Shown here in pieces: positions 34,832 to 43,103 of a DNA stretch of 64,000 nt. Position numbers and translations under genes: made by a program. The stretch is from Clostridium sp. UBA4108 (lineage in GTDB: Bacteria > Bacillota > Clostridia > Clostridiales > Clostridiaceae). A model generated the notes under the pieces. The model saw only the letters and a program-made list of their open reading frames with translations. It did no database searches and was not told the origin of the DNA. The stretch is from assembly GCA_002381695.1 (NCBI GenBank), contig DFXM01000018.1, positions 40,095 to 104,094 of the forward strand, in the 5' to 3' direction. Each line of letters begins with the position of its first letter. The stretch's first letter is position 1.

Positions 34832-35209
34832 ATGGATTGTTTTAATGAAGAAATGCTTAAGAAGTTTGTAGAAAGCCATGTAGAGGATGCAGTAAAGGAA
34901 AAGATACAAGAACATATGTATACCTGCAATCTATGCATGGATAAATATATTAATATAATTGAAGAGCAACAAGTTAAAATACCTCAATCGGTGTCCAAAT
35001 CAGTGATAAAGAGTATTAAAGAGAATGAAAAGAAGAAACATAGAGAAAAAGTCAGGATATATGCTATAGCAGCTACCTTTACATTGCTATTCTATGGATT
35101 AGGAATTTTTAATAATATATTAGAAGGTTCCTATATGGCTTATGATAAAGTTGAAAAAGGGATTCGTATATTTAATGAGTTGAGAATAAATAATTTTATG
35201 GAGGAATAA
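34832..35209 (+). CDS. Putative zinc-finger-type anti-sigma factor, membrane bound
   Basis: A 125-residue protein: N-terminal zf-HC2-like motif HMYTCNLC (H-x3-C-x2-C), a linker, and one membrane segment at about 77-97 (IYAIAATFTLLFYGLGIF). This is the classic ZAS anti-sigma layout, and the gene sits 3 nt after the sigma gene. The short C-terminal tail outside would be the sensing part. Confidence 0.8.
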   Translation: MDCFNEEMLKKFVESHVEDAVKEKIQEHMYTCNLCMDKYINIIEEQQVKIPQSVSKSVIKSIKENEKKKHREKVRIYAIAATFTLLFYGLGIFNNILEGSYMAYDKVEKGIRIFNELRINNFMEE

Positions 35210-35211
35210 GT

Positions 35212-35838
35212 ATGGAAGAAAATAAATATTATAATTATGACAATAGCTATGGTAGAAATATAAGAAATAAAAGTAAGTTTTGGAGCTTTGTTCTTTCCTT
35301 TATGCCAGGTGCAGGACATATGTACTTAGGGTTACTAAAGCAGGGAGTACAACTTATGAGTGTGTTTTTAGGAATAATAGGTATATCTACATTATTAAAT
35401 TTAGGAGCTATTTGCTTTATACTACCAATACTCTGGTTTTATGGTATATTTGATGCAACTGAAAAGTGTGCCCAAGGATATTCTAACAAAGATGAAAATT
35501 TAGAAATTATAAATTGGATTTATAAAGGTAGTTTTAACTATAAAATTGATAGAAAGCTAGTAGGATATGGATTGCTTATAGTAAGCGGACTAATTATATT
35601 AAACAATATAATCATGCCAATATTTTCAATAGTATTTGATACACGTCACTGGTTTATTACCTCTTTAATTAATTATCTTATAGTTGCATCTTTATTACTA
35701 TGGGGAGGATATAAATTAGTAAAAAGTGGAGAGAAAATAGATAGAGATTTTAGTGATGAAGATTTCCAAGAATATGAAAGAAATATAACTGAAACAATTA
35801 TTGAAGAGTGTAAAGAGCCTTCAAAAGAAGATAATTAA
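35212..35838 (+). CDS. TM2-like multi-pass membrane protein
   Basis: A 208-residue membrane protein with about five to six hydrophobic segments. The region FVLSFMPGAGHMYLGLLKQG matches the start of TM2-type domains (PGxGxxYLG). It begins 2 nt after the anti-sigma stop, so it is the third gene of the sigma operon and may be a sensor or target of that system. Acidic C-terminal tail. Function unknown. Confidence 0.7.
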   Translation: MEENKYYNYDNSYGRNIRNKSKFWSFVLSFMPGAGHMYLGLLKQGVQLMSVFLGIIGISTLLNLGAICFILPILWFYGIFDATEKCAQGYSNKDENLEIINWIYKGSFNYKIDRKLVGYGLLIVSGLIILNNIIMPIFSIVFDTRHWFITSLINYLIVASLLLWGGYKLVKSGEKIDRDFSDEDFQEYERNITETIIEECKEPSKEDN

Positions 35839-35847
35839 ATATATTAA

Positions 35848-35887
35848 GAGGGTATCATTCATTTTGTAAGTGGATGGTACTTTTATT
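35848..35887 (+). terminator. Terminator of the sigma operon
   Basis: GGGTATCATTCA and TGGATGGTACTT pair imperfectly around TTTTGTAAG, followed by TTTATTTT. Confidence 0.6.
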
Positions 35888-35958
35888 TTAGATTATAATA
35901 ATTTATATAACACATTCAGATTAATAATTAAAGGTGTCAAAGAACATTAGGAGGGAAA

Positions 35959-36438
35959 ATGAATATAACATTAATTTCAGTAGGAAAAATAAAAGAAAAA
36001 TATTTAAGAGATGCTATAGATGAATACTCAAAGAGGCTTTCAAGATACTGTAAGCTTGATATAATAGAGCTGTCGGATGAAAAGACTCCGGATAACGCTT
36101 CAGAAAAAGAGGAAATTCAAATAAAAGAAAAAGAAGGAGCCTTGATTTTATCAAAAATTAAGGAAAATTCATATGTAATAGCTATGGATTTAAAAGGAAA
36201 GCATTTAACTTCAGAAGAATTTTCAAACTTTATAGATAACTGCGGAGTTATGGGAAATTCAAATTTAGTTTTTATAATAGGAGGAAGCTTAGGGTTATCA
36301 GAGCAGATTATAAAGAGAGCTAATTACAAGATTTGTTTTTCTAAAATGACATTTCCACATCAATTATTTAGGGTAATGCTTCTTGAGCAAGTGTATAGAG
36401 CATTTAGAATAATGAAGAATGAACCGTACCATAAGTAA
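35959..36438 (+). CDS. rlmH: 23S rRNA (pseudouridine-1915 N3)-methyltransferase
   Basis: A 159-residue SPOUT-class methyltransferase acting on helix 69 of assembled 70S ribosomes. The start MNITLISVGKIKEKY and the SAM-binding knot FIIGGSLGLSEQI with KMTFPHQLFRVMLLEQ are diagnostic; full length. AGGAGG precedes the ATG. Confidence 0.96.
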   Translation: MNITLISVGKIKEKYLRDAIDEYSKRLSRYCKLDIIELSDEKTPDNASEKEEIQIKEKEGALILSKIKENSYVIAMDLKGKHLTSEEFSNFIDNCGVMGNSNLVFIIGGSLGLSEQIIKRANYKICFSKMTFPHQLFRVMLLEQVYRAFRIMKNEPYHK

Positions 36439-36597
36439 GTGAGGGTTTTTCTTTTTTATGGAAAGAAAACAATGGAATATTAAGATTATTACCAAGAGAA
36501 ATTATAATGGAAGTATATAGATTTAATTGTATAAATCAACAGATAAATAAATTAGAATTTGTTTAGTACACACTTATAGTGCAATAAAATGGCATGC

Positions 36598-36642
36598 AAA
36601 ATCTATTTTACATATTAAAAAGTAGTGATGTAAAATAGATTT
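36598..36642. promoter_or_regulatory. Long inverted repeat upstream of the XRE gene
   Basis: AAAATCTATTTTACAT (36598-36613) and ATGTAAAATAGATTT (36628-36642) flank a 14-nt spacer, giving a ~15-bp perfect stem without a T-run, 56 nt before the GTG of the XRE regulator. It can be an operator or an mRNA hairpin. Confidence 0.45.
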
Positions 36643-36697
36643 GATAGCACGATTACACTTCGCACGATAGAATGTAAGCAGCAGGGGGAATATCAAA

Positions 36698-37303
36698 GTG
36701 GACATTAGCAAACAAATAAAAAAATATAGACTCGATTCAAAATTATCGCAGGAGGATTTGGCTGAAAAAGTATTTGTAACACGACAGACGATTTCAAATT
36801 GGGAAAACGGTAGGAACTACCCTGATATAAATAGTCTTGTACTATTAAGTACTCTCTTTGATGTTTCTCTTGACATTCTAGTCAAAGGAGATTTGGAGGA
36901 AATGAAAGAAAAAATTAAAACAAGGGATATCCAAAAATTTAATCATGATGGCACGATTTTTAGTGTACTACTTATAACAACAGTATTATTGACCGTTCCG
37001 CTATTTCTTTATTTAAATTTTATTGGAATTGCAATCTGGTTAGTGATATTTGGCATTACAATGTATTATGCAATATGTCTTGAAAAGCAAAAGAAAACTT
37101 ATGACATTCAAACATACAGAGAAATCATAGCTTTTACCGAGGGAAAAAAACTTGATCAAATTGAAAAGAGTTGTGAGGTTGGAAAACGCCCATATCAAAA
37201 AGCGTTCTTAGTAATTTGTTCAGGATTGATTACACTAGTTGTCACTATAGGAATGTATTTTTTATTTAGATTAATTCAGTATATCAAATTGTTACTGGTT
37301 TAG
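36698..37303 (+). CDS. XRE-type regulator with C-terminal membrane segments
   Basis: A 201-residue protein. Residues 5-60 form a Cro/CI helix-turn-helix (YRLDSKLSQEDLAEKVFVTRQTISNWENG by ends: LSQEDLAEKV, TISNWENGR). Residues about 83-120 contain two hydrophobic helices and a third lies near 167-195, so the DNA-binding domain is held at the membrane. Such proteins are common next to ABC or immunity genes. GTG start, with GCAGGGGG 8 nt upstream. A small membrane gene follows after 25 nt. Confidence 0.85.
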   Translation: MDISKQIKKYRLDSKLSQEDLAEKVFVTRQTISNWENGRNYPDINSLVLLSTLFDVSLDILVKGDLEEMKEKIKTRDIQKFNHDGTIFSVLLITTVLLTVPLFLYLNFIGIAIWLVIFGITMYYAICLEKQKKTYDIQTYREIIAFTEGKKLDQIEKSCEVGKRPYQKAFLVICSGLITLVVTIGMYFLFRLIQYIKLLLV

Positions 37304-37328
37304 AAATTTGAATTGATGAGGTAGATAT

Positions 37329-37589
37329 ATGGAAATGAAACACATAATACAAATAATATTTACAGTTATAGTGGGGTGTACGATTATTGTTACCATAATA
37401 AAAGTGATGAGGAAAAACGATAAGGAAACTTATATGTCTGAAGGTATGATACTTGGTTTTGTAATCGGTGCAATTTCTGGTTTTTATATAATGAATGCAC
37501 TTATATGTACACCAATAGGAATGTTTTTGGGTATTGAGATTGGAAAAAATATCAAAAGAAATAGCCAAATCAATAAAGCTAAAAATTAA
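37329..37589 (+). CDS. Small two-helix membrane protein
   Basis: An 86-residue protein with hydrophobic segments at about 6-26 and 42-70 and a basic C-terminal end. No family recognised. Weak ribosome binding site (GATGAGG, 8 nt upstream). It follows the XRE gene and is probably in its operon. Confidence 0.6.
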   Translation: MEMKHIIQIIFTVIVGCTIIVTIIKVMRKNDKETYMSEGMILGFVIGAISGFYIMNALICTPIGMFLGIEIGKNIKRNSQINKAKN

Positions 37590-37731
37590 TAATAACTTAG
37601 TAAAGTATATAACTAATCAAGGCGAAGTGTCCATAGAGGATGCTCCGTCTATTTTTGTATTGAGAAAAATTGGACTACCTACGATAAATTTTGATATAGC
37701 AATATAGAAGAAATAAGAAAGGAGGACTATA

Positions 37732-37803
37732 ATAGGCAACAAAAGGTTCGTACTTAATACCGATACGGAGAAGCGTATCATAAGTAATGCTCTAAATATT
37801 TGA
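37732..37803 (+). pseudogene. Short gene remnant with lost start codon
   Basis: After a good AGGAGG (37720-37725) and 6 nt, an open frame begins with ATA where an ATG would be expected and runs 23 codons (GNKRFVLNTDTEKRIISNAL is the readable part) to TGA. The sequence resembles the start of small transposon-associated proteins, but this is only an impression. The surrounding 37590-37992 holds other short, richer-GC fragments (e.g. GEVSIEDAPS at 37621-37650) and no intact gene. Confidence 0.3.
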
Positions 37804-37992
37804 TTTAGTTAGCAGAACTTACTCAGGAAGCGTATGTGAGTCGAGTTTCCTAAATAAATGAGATTTTTATTTATAGGAACTGTAACAAACTATAGAAAAA
37901 TTACCTCTTACTTAAAGAAATTAACGACATACTTTAATTCTGTTTACAAAGAAAATCCCAAGTATATAATTAATATTGTGGAGAGTGAAGAT

Positions 37993-38448
37993 ATGAAAAT
38001 ACGAATTGAAGTTGATGATGGAATAAAGGAAGACGAAGTTATTATTAAATGTAGTCAATTAAATGATGATATTTTAGATATTCAAAAGCTGCTTAATGAC
38101 ATATTCTTGCAAAAAAAACAGCTAACTTTTTACAAAGATGATACTGAGTACTATATTTCTTTATCAGAAATACTGTTTTTCGAGACAGAACAAACTACAG
38201 TTAGTGGACATACTGCTAATAATGTATATCAGGTAAAATACAAGCTTTATGAATTAGAAGAGATCTTGCCAAAAGATTTTATGAGGATTTCAAAATCAAC
38301 AATATTGAATATAAATTATGTTTACTCAATAACACGCAATTTAACATCATCTAGTATAGTTGAATTTCAACAAACGCATAAAAAGGTGTATGTTTCAAGA
38401 CATTATTATAAACCTTTAAAAAATAAATTATTGGAAAAGAGGAGATAG
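37993..38448 (+). CDS. LytTR-domain transcriptional regulator
   Basis: A 151-residue regulator: short N-terminal part (KIRIEVDDGIKEDEVIIKC) and C-terminal LytTR DNA-binding domain (about 50-148; YYISLSEILFFETE, FMRISKSTILNINYV). This stand-alone class normally starts with MKIxIE, and GGAGAG lies 7 nt before ATG 37993; the frame is open further up to ATG 37858, but that start has no ribosome binding site. The next gene starts 1 nt after its stop. LytTR regulators of this class often control adjacent membrane proteins. Confidence 0.85.
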   Translation: MKIRIEVDDGIKEDEVIIKCSQLNDDILDIQKLLNDIFLQKKQLTFYKDDTEYYISLSEILFFETEQTTVSGHTANNVYQVKYKLYELEEILPKDFMRISKSTILNINYVYSITRNLTSSSIVEFQQTHKKVYVSRHYYKPLKNKLLEKRR

Positions 38449-38449
38449 A

Positions 38450-39148
38450 ATGGATAACAGTAGACTTTCGGTAGGACTTTCTCTTATACTATGTGGAATT
38501 GCTTTAATTATCTATAAACTTGGATATTTTTCAGATACAAATATTTTTACAATATTATTTACAATTTTCTTAGTTGGTATCATTATAAAGAGTGCATTAA
38601 AAGCTAATTTCGCAGGCATTTTATTCCCAATAGCACTAATTTGTATTGATTATGATGAACAGCTTGGTATAACAGCTATTACTCCATGGACAGTATTAAT
38701 AGCAGCATTACTTGGAAGTATTGGTCTTTCTATGGTTTTTAATAAACATCCTAAGTGGGCTCACAGAAAAAGTAATTGGGATCCTTCTAAATTTAATACT
38801 ATTGATACAGAAGATGAAAGTCATATAAAGTTAAAGACATCATTTGCTGGAAGTATTAAGTATATAAATACAGATAAATTTGAACAAGCAGATTTAAAGT
38901 GTAGCTTTGGAGCAATGAAAGTGTATTTTGATAATGCTGTTCTTCATGAAGGAAAAGGAGTTGTTATAATAGAATCTTCTTTTTCTGGTATAGAGTTGTA
39001 TATACCTAGAAATTGGACTGTTGAAGATATATCTACTACATCTTTGAGTTCAGTAACTGAAAAAAATAGAAATGAAGGAACAGCAGATAATATTCTAACT
39101 ATATGTGGAGATATAAGCTTTTCAGGAGTAGAAATAATTTATATATAA
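38450..39148 (+). CDS. LiaF-like membrane protein
   Basis: A 232-residue protein with four closely spaced N-terminal membrane helices (about 7-100) and a cytoplasmic C-terminal beta-rich domain (about 125-232; FAGSIKYINTDKFEQADLKCSFGAMKVYFDNA start and end) like LiaF/YvqF. In Bacillus LiaF restrains a cell-envelope stress sensor; here the partner is the LytTR gene just upstream rather than a LiaRS pair. GGAGAT ribosome binding site overlaps the upstream stop. Confidence 0.8.
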   Translation: MDNSRLSVGLSLILCGIALIIYKLGYFSDTNIFTILFTIFLVGIIIKSALKANFAGILFPIALICIDYDEQLGITAITPWTVLIAALLGSIGLSMVFNKHPKWAHRKSNWDPSKFNTIDTEDESHIKLKTSFAGSIKYINTDKFEQADLKCSFGAMKVYFDNAVLHEGKGVVIIESSFSGIELYIPRNWTVEDISTTSLSSVTEKNRNEGTADNILTICGDISFSGVEIIYI

Positions 39149-39192
39149 TGTAAATAAGCTTATCTGGTCGTGGAATTTAGTAAAAGAAAGTT

Positions 39193-39228
39193 AGCCTTAA
39201 CCATTATTTCTTGGTTAGGGCTGTTTTT
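39193..39228 (+). terminator. Terminator of the LytTR-LiaF operon
   Basis: AGCCTTAACCA and TGGTTAGGGCT pair (with G-T wobble), loop TTATTTCT, followed by GTTTTT. Confidence 0.8.
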
Positions 39229-39242
39229 ATATTATTTCACCT

Positions 39243-39584
39243 ACATTTGAACCATTTAATCATGGTGATGTGACTGTAGAAGAATATTTAGTCTTGGAAG
39301 GTTTAACTGAATGTTTAGCTGAAGAAATGTATGGTAAAGAATTGATAGAACCTTGGATTGAAGATTTTTATGAAGAAGAGATGGAGTACTCAATCAAAGT
39401 GATAAAAGAAGGACGAAAGACTAAAGATTTTGGATAAGTATCAGCTTATATGTTTGGTGATGAGGTTGATAAGAAGTAAGGACACAGTCCAGTTGGTTTA
39501 TCAGCGAATGCAGGTTATACTATTGGCTACCACTTGATTAAGCAATACTTAGTCAACAGCAAGAAGAGAATGTCAAAAGGTTAA
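39243..39584 (+). pseudogene. Remnant of a DUF2268-type putative zinc protease
   Basis: One continuous frame from 39243 to 39584 translates to a C-terminal DUF2268-like segment: FEPFNHGDVTVEEYLVLEGL, then LIEPWIEDFYEEE, then after two in-frame TAA codons (39439-39441 and 39477-39479) SANAGYTIGYHLIKQYL. The order and spacing are those of the intact family, in which the last part forms the GY-x-IGYHL helix. The 5' part with the HExxH site is absent. Both stops are in the same frame, so nonsense decay followed 5' truncation. Confidence 0.65.
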
Positions 39585-39881
39585 TAGGGAGTCGGATAAT
39601 TCAAGCCTAGAGATTCTTAAATCACTCCAACTACGTTCAAGAGTTACAATATAAAAAAATTTCAATGAACTATTTATAACATTTATAGTACCCCTGCATA
39701 ATTTCTTCTGATTAATGCAATAATCTAAGTAGTTGATAATATCTTGTTCACCTAGTAATTCAGGTGGCTGGTTATAAAATTTAGAAAAGTTTCTTATGGA
39801 CCACACCATATTTTTAATGGTGTCTGGTGTTTGTTAACGAAGCTTTAAATCTTTAATCATTTTATCTATTTTTTTATACAT
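39573..39881 (-). pseudogene. Truncated tyrosine recombinase (integrase N-terminal domain)
   Basis: Reading minus from ATG 39881: MYKKIDKMIKDLKLR, a TAA, then QTPDTIKNMVWSIRNFSKFY in the same frame and on to a stop at 39573. This is the SAM-like core-binding domain of phage/transposon integrases (TIKN-x4-IRNF-KFY, DIINYLDYC, TINVINSSLKFFY). One in-frame stop and loss of the whole catalytic domain make it dead. It converges with the DUF2268 remnant, with 12 nt overlap. Confidence 0.65.
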
Positions 39882-39913
39882 TTTATTACGCCTATAAATG
39901 GTGTGTAAAATGT

Positions 39914-39959
39914 GAGAAGTGAAGCTTCTTTGAGAAAGAAACTTCACTTCTTATTTTTC
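39914..39959 (+). terminator. Orphan terminator hairpin
   Basis: GAGAAGTGAAG and CTTCACTTCTT plus inner TTCTTT/AAAGAA form a strong stem followed by ATTTTT. No intact plus-strand gene precedes it, so it probably belonged to a lost gene. Confidence 0.7.
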
Positions 39960-40285
39960 TATATAAAAATTGATTTAATCACTACACCAGCTATCGCTTT
40001 TAACGATTTAGTTTTATATGGGTATTGTGAACTAGCTAAAATTAAAAATCGTTCTTTAAAAACTGAATAACACGGTGTTAGAAATTATTTGGTTTAACCC
40101 AAAATACATCGTATTTGTAATATTTTTTTAAATTTATATGATTGGAATGTGACTATGTCAGAAGATGTTAATTGAAAAACATCTTCTGATAAATCTATAA
40201 TAAATAAATTTAGATATTGTACTTTATATCTTGTAGTTTATATCTTGAGAGTAACATATTAAGCAATGAAAAGAGGAGTTAAAAT
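39960..40285. other. 326-nt leader region of the deacetylase gene
   Basis: No gene. It contains a boxA-like string CGTTCTTTAAAAACTGAATA (40050-40069), reminiscent of rRNA spacers, and a strong 12-bp hairpin: TCAGAAGATGTT (40158-40169) with AACATCTTCTGA (40178-40189) around AATTGAAA, without a T-run. Confidence 0.5.
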
Positions 40286-41716
40286 TTGAAAAGATTTGTT
40301 AGTATTATAATTATAGTTAGTTTATTAATTGTTTCTTTTACTATTGTAGGAGGTGTAAAAAATAAAATAATGAGTAAAGATACAAATGTAGGTAATGCAC
40401 TAATAGTAAGCGATAATTTAATAAAACCTATTGAGTCTAATGCGCAACTACCTGATATTATGGATAATAAATCATTGTCTTTATTAGAAGAAGCACGTAA
40501 GGGAAAAGGTGGAGCAATTGGCACAGCTGGAAAAGGGGTAGTTGCATTAAGATTTGATGATTATCAAAATATATTTGGAGAAAAAGTATACCCATTATTA
40601 GTTGCTCGTGGTTTGCCATGCAGCATGGCCTTGATATCGCGATTTAATACTGCACAAAGCTGGGGTATAGGCACAACTTGGGATAATATTAGGGAATGGA
40701 ATCGAAACGGAGTTGAAATATGGAGTCATGGAACAGACCATGAGGATTATAGTAAATATGGATATTCAGGACTGTATAGTCAAATAGTTACTTCAAAAGA
40801 AGAAATAGAAGTACAAGATATAAAAGTTGTGGGCTGGGTGCTTCCAGGCGTTAAACCTACTACAAGTAACCTACCTTATAATGGACTAACTAAGCCCAGC
40901 GATTATAACAGTGCTACAGGAAGACTTCTCATGGATACATACGCTTTAACAGAAGCTTATGCATATAATAATGAAGAAAGAACTTTGCCAATGTATATTT
41001 ATCACGGCTTGAGTCATAGAACGATCTCTGATGGTGGAGAAACAGTTTCATCCTTAATAGAAAAAATAAACGTAGTTATTAAAAATAAATCAGGCATTGA
41101 ATTAATGTGTCATGCAGGTAATTTAGGAAAACCTGGCAATTTAACTTTTGAACAGTTTGAAACAGTATTAGATTATATAAAAACGCAATGGGATAAAGGA
41201 TCAATAGAAATTTTAACACCTTCCGGGCTTTGCTTTGCGGACCCTAATACCAGCAGTAGACTTAAACTAAATGCTGATGATAGCTTTGAAGGTTTAACAA
41301 TGTATAATCCTGGATCATGGAATGAGACAAGAAATTGGACTGGTAAGATCATTGAAACAAGTACAGGCAGGACAGGAAATAACTTTTTGCGTATAACTAG
41401 AAGTGCTGATGATTCAGGAGTAACTCAAAAAATTGTAAACTTAGATAAATTAGGAGTTCAAGGAGAACAATTTGTGTTTGAAGGATGGTTCAGGTCTTAT
41501 GATAGTGAGGGTACAGATGGCATGATACAAATAAGTGATTATGATGATCCTAATAAACTGAAAATAGTTAAAAGAGTAGTATGTAATGGTAAATCATGGA
41601 CAAGAGCAAGGTTTGTATTTTGCATACCTCCTAACACAAAAAACATCACATTATCTCTTTATAGGGGAACAGGAGCTGGTATTGATTGGGATGATGTAAG
41701 TATAAAGATAATATAG
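40286..41716 (+). CDS. Secreted polysaccharide deacetylase with C-terminal carbohydrate-binding-like domain
   Basis: A 476-residue exported protein. A hydrophobic N-terminal segment (about 5-24) is a signal or anchor. The NodB domain (about 85-315) has the metal-site motif as RFDDYQ (D91-D92) and the H-x3-H pair H148/H152 in WSHGTDH; HAGN near residue 272 may be the later catalytic His motif. The last ~150 residues (FEGLTMYNPGSWNE to the end DWDDVSIKI) look like a CBM_4_9-type beta-sandwich. Probable role: de-N-acetylation of cell-wall or exopolysaccharide. TTG start with AGAGGAG 7 nt upstream. Confidence 0.8.
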   Translation: MKRFVSIIIIVSLLIVSFTIVGGVKNKIMSKDTNVGNALIVSDNLIKPIESNAQLPDIMDNKSLSLLEEARKGKGGAIGTAGKGVVALRFDDYQNIFGEKVYPLLVARGLPCSMALISRFNTAQSWGIGTTWDNIREWNRNGVEIWSHGTDHEDYSKYGYSGLYSQIVTSKEEIEVQDIKVVGWVLPGVKPTTSNLPYNGLTKPSDYNSATGRLLMDTYALTEAYAYNNEERTLPMYIYHGLSHRTISDGGETVSSLIEKINVVIKNKSGIELMCHAGNLGKPGNLTFEQFETVLDYIKTQWDKGSIEILTPSGLCFADPNTSSRLKLNADDSFEGLTMYNPGSWNETRNWTGKIIETSTGRTGNNFLRITRSADDSGVTQKIVNLDKLGVQGEQFVFEGWFRSYDSEGTDGMIQISDYDDPNKLKIVKRVVCNGKSWTRARFVFCIPPNTKNITLSLYRGTGAGIDWDDVSIKII

Positions 41717-42187
41717 CTTTGTTGACACTATAAATATTAAGTTCCTCAACATTTGAATATATCTTTAGAAAAGTGTGTAACTTGTTTTCTTGTGAAAGTT
41801 CTTCATATACTATAGTAAGATCTCCGCTGCTACTTATATCTAAGATTAAAGTAGCTTACAATATATAAATAATGGATTTTAAGGTATTTTTAGATAGCGA
41901 TTCAAGGAATTTGTGTACTAATTATAATCATAAAATAAGTAAAATCAATCAGTCTATAGGCTTATGTAATAGATATTTTCAATACGCCTATTTTTATTTA
42001 TAGATTACGTGCTTAAGTTTGATACGATGAACCATATCACAAATAAGTAAGGTAAGATAAATTTATTATAAGCAGAGAGTTTACAAGTGGTCAATGAAAA
42101 AAATCATATTAATATATAAGAATTTAATGTGATACCTATGATATAATTTAGATGTTAAAATTATGAATAGTTTAAGAGAGGTTAAAT
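41717..42187. other. 471-nt intergenic region
   Basis: Holds the terminator at 41956-41996 and, near the 3' end, an extended -10 (ATGATATAAT, about 42137-42146) for the next gene. No gene was supported; a minus-strand open fragment at 41740-41860 has no start. Confidence 0.5.
41956..41996 (+). terminator. Probable terminator
   Basis: ATAGGC (41956-41961) and GCCTAT (41986-41991) close an imperfect stem, followed by TTTTATTT. It is 240 nt after the deacetylase stop. Confidence 0.45.
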
Positions 42188-43051
42188 ATGATATATAAAA
42201 ATGGAGTTAAATATGATAAAGAATTACATGATAACCTGAAAGTTGACTGTCAAAAATGTTTCGGATTTTGCTGTGTTGCATTGTATTTTTCTGCTTCTGA
42301 AGGCTTTCCAACGGACAAAGATGCCGGTAAACCTTGTATAAATTTACAATCTGATTTTAGATGTACTGTTCACAAAAATCTTAGGCAGAAGGGTCTTAAA
42401 GGGTGCACTGCTTATGACTGCTTTGGAGCAGGCCAAAAAGTTGCTCAAGTTACATATGATGGACATGATTGGAGAAGAAACCCAAAAACTGCAAAGCAAA
42501 TGTTTGATGTATTTTTGATTATGAGGCAACTTCATGAAATGTTATGGTACCTAACAGAGGCCTTTAGGATACAATATAATAGTATTATCCAAAAGGAAAT
42601 TAGTTACGTGATAAGTGAAACGGTACGGCTTACTAATCTAGATGCTGATTCTCTCATAGAGCTAGACTTAGTAGCACATAGAAGTAATGTTAATGCTCTA
42701 CTTTTAAAAACTAGTGAACTTGTGCAAACTAAAGCTCGTAGAGGACAAAAGACTACTTTGAAACGTAGGAAGACAATTGCTGGAAGATTAAATTTTATTG
42801 GTTCAGATCTTAGAAAAATTAATCTAACAGGAGAAGACTTGAGAGGAGCATTTCTTATTGCAGCAGACCTTAGAGGGGTTGACTTAAGTGGAGCAGACCT
42901 CATTGGAGCTGATTTGAGAGATGCTGATATAAGAGGAGCTAACCTTACAAATAGTATATTTATTACGCAATCTCAGATTAATGCCGCTAAGGGAGACTCT
43001 GATACAAGATTGCCAATGTCATTAGTTCGTCCTGTATATTGGGATAAATAA
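42188..43051 (+). CDS. Cys-cluster (YkgJ-like) plus pentapeptide-repeat protein
   Basis: A 287-residue cytoplasmic protein. Residues 17-80 carry a cysteine cluster C21-x2-C24-x3-C28-C29 with further C50, C59, C73 and C78, as in YkgJ/UPF0153 metal or Fe-S cluster proteins. A helical middle follows (90-190). Residues about 195-255 are pentapeptide repeats of the A(D/N)LxX type (DLRGAFLIAADLRGVDLSGA as sample), folding as a short right-handed beta-helix. Function unknown; the combination of cluster and repeat domain occurs in some Firmicutes. AGAGAGG ribosome binding site. Confidence 0.78.
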   Translation: MIYKNGVKYDKELHDNLKVDCQKCFGFCCVALYFSASEGFPTDKDAGKPCINLQSDFRCTVHKNLRQKGLKGCTAYDCFGAGQKVAQVTYDGHDWRRNPKTAKQMFDVFLIMRQLHEMLWYLTEAFRIQYNSIIQKEISYVISETVRLTNLDADSLIELDLVAHRSNVNALLLKTSELVQTKARRGQKTTLKRRKTIAGRLNFIGSDLRKINLTGEDLRGAFLIAADLRGVDLSGADLIGADLRDADIRGANLTNSIFITQSQINAAKGDSDTRLPMSLVRPVYWDK

Positions 43052-43070
43052 TAATATATTAAATGTTTAA

Positions 43071-43103
43071 GCACTTATTCAATTTAGGAGTAAGTGTTTT
43101 TTT
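43071..43103 (+). terminator. Terminator of the pentapeptide gene
   Basis: GCACTTATTC and GAGTAAGTGT pair (one G-T) around AATTTAG, followed by seven T. Confidence 0.85.

Noticed and set aside
37858..37992. Upstream extension of the LytTR gene to ATG 37858
   Set aside because: No ribosome binding site there, and the family normally begins at the later ATG, which has GGAGAG in place.
41740..41860. Minus-strand open fragment reading LDISSSGDLTIVYEELSQ, looking slightly like a folded domain
   Set aside because: No start codon or ribosome binding site, bounded by a stop, and no family match; at most an old remnant.
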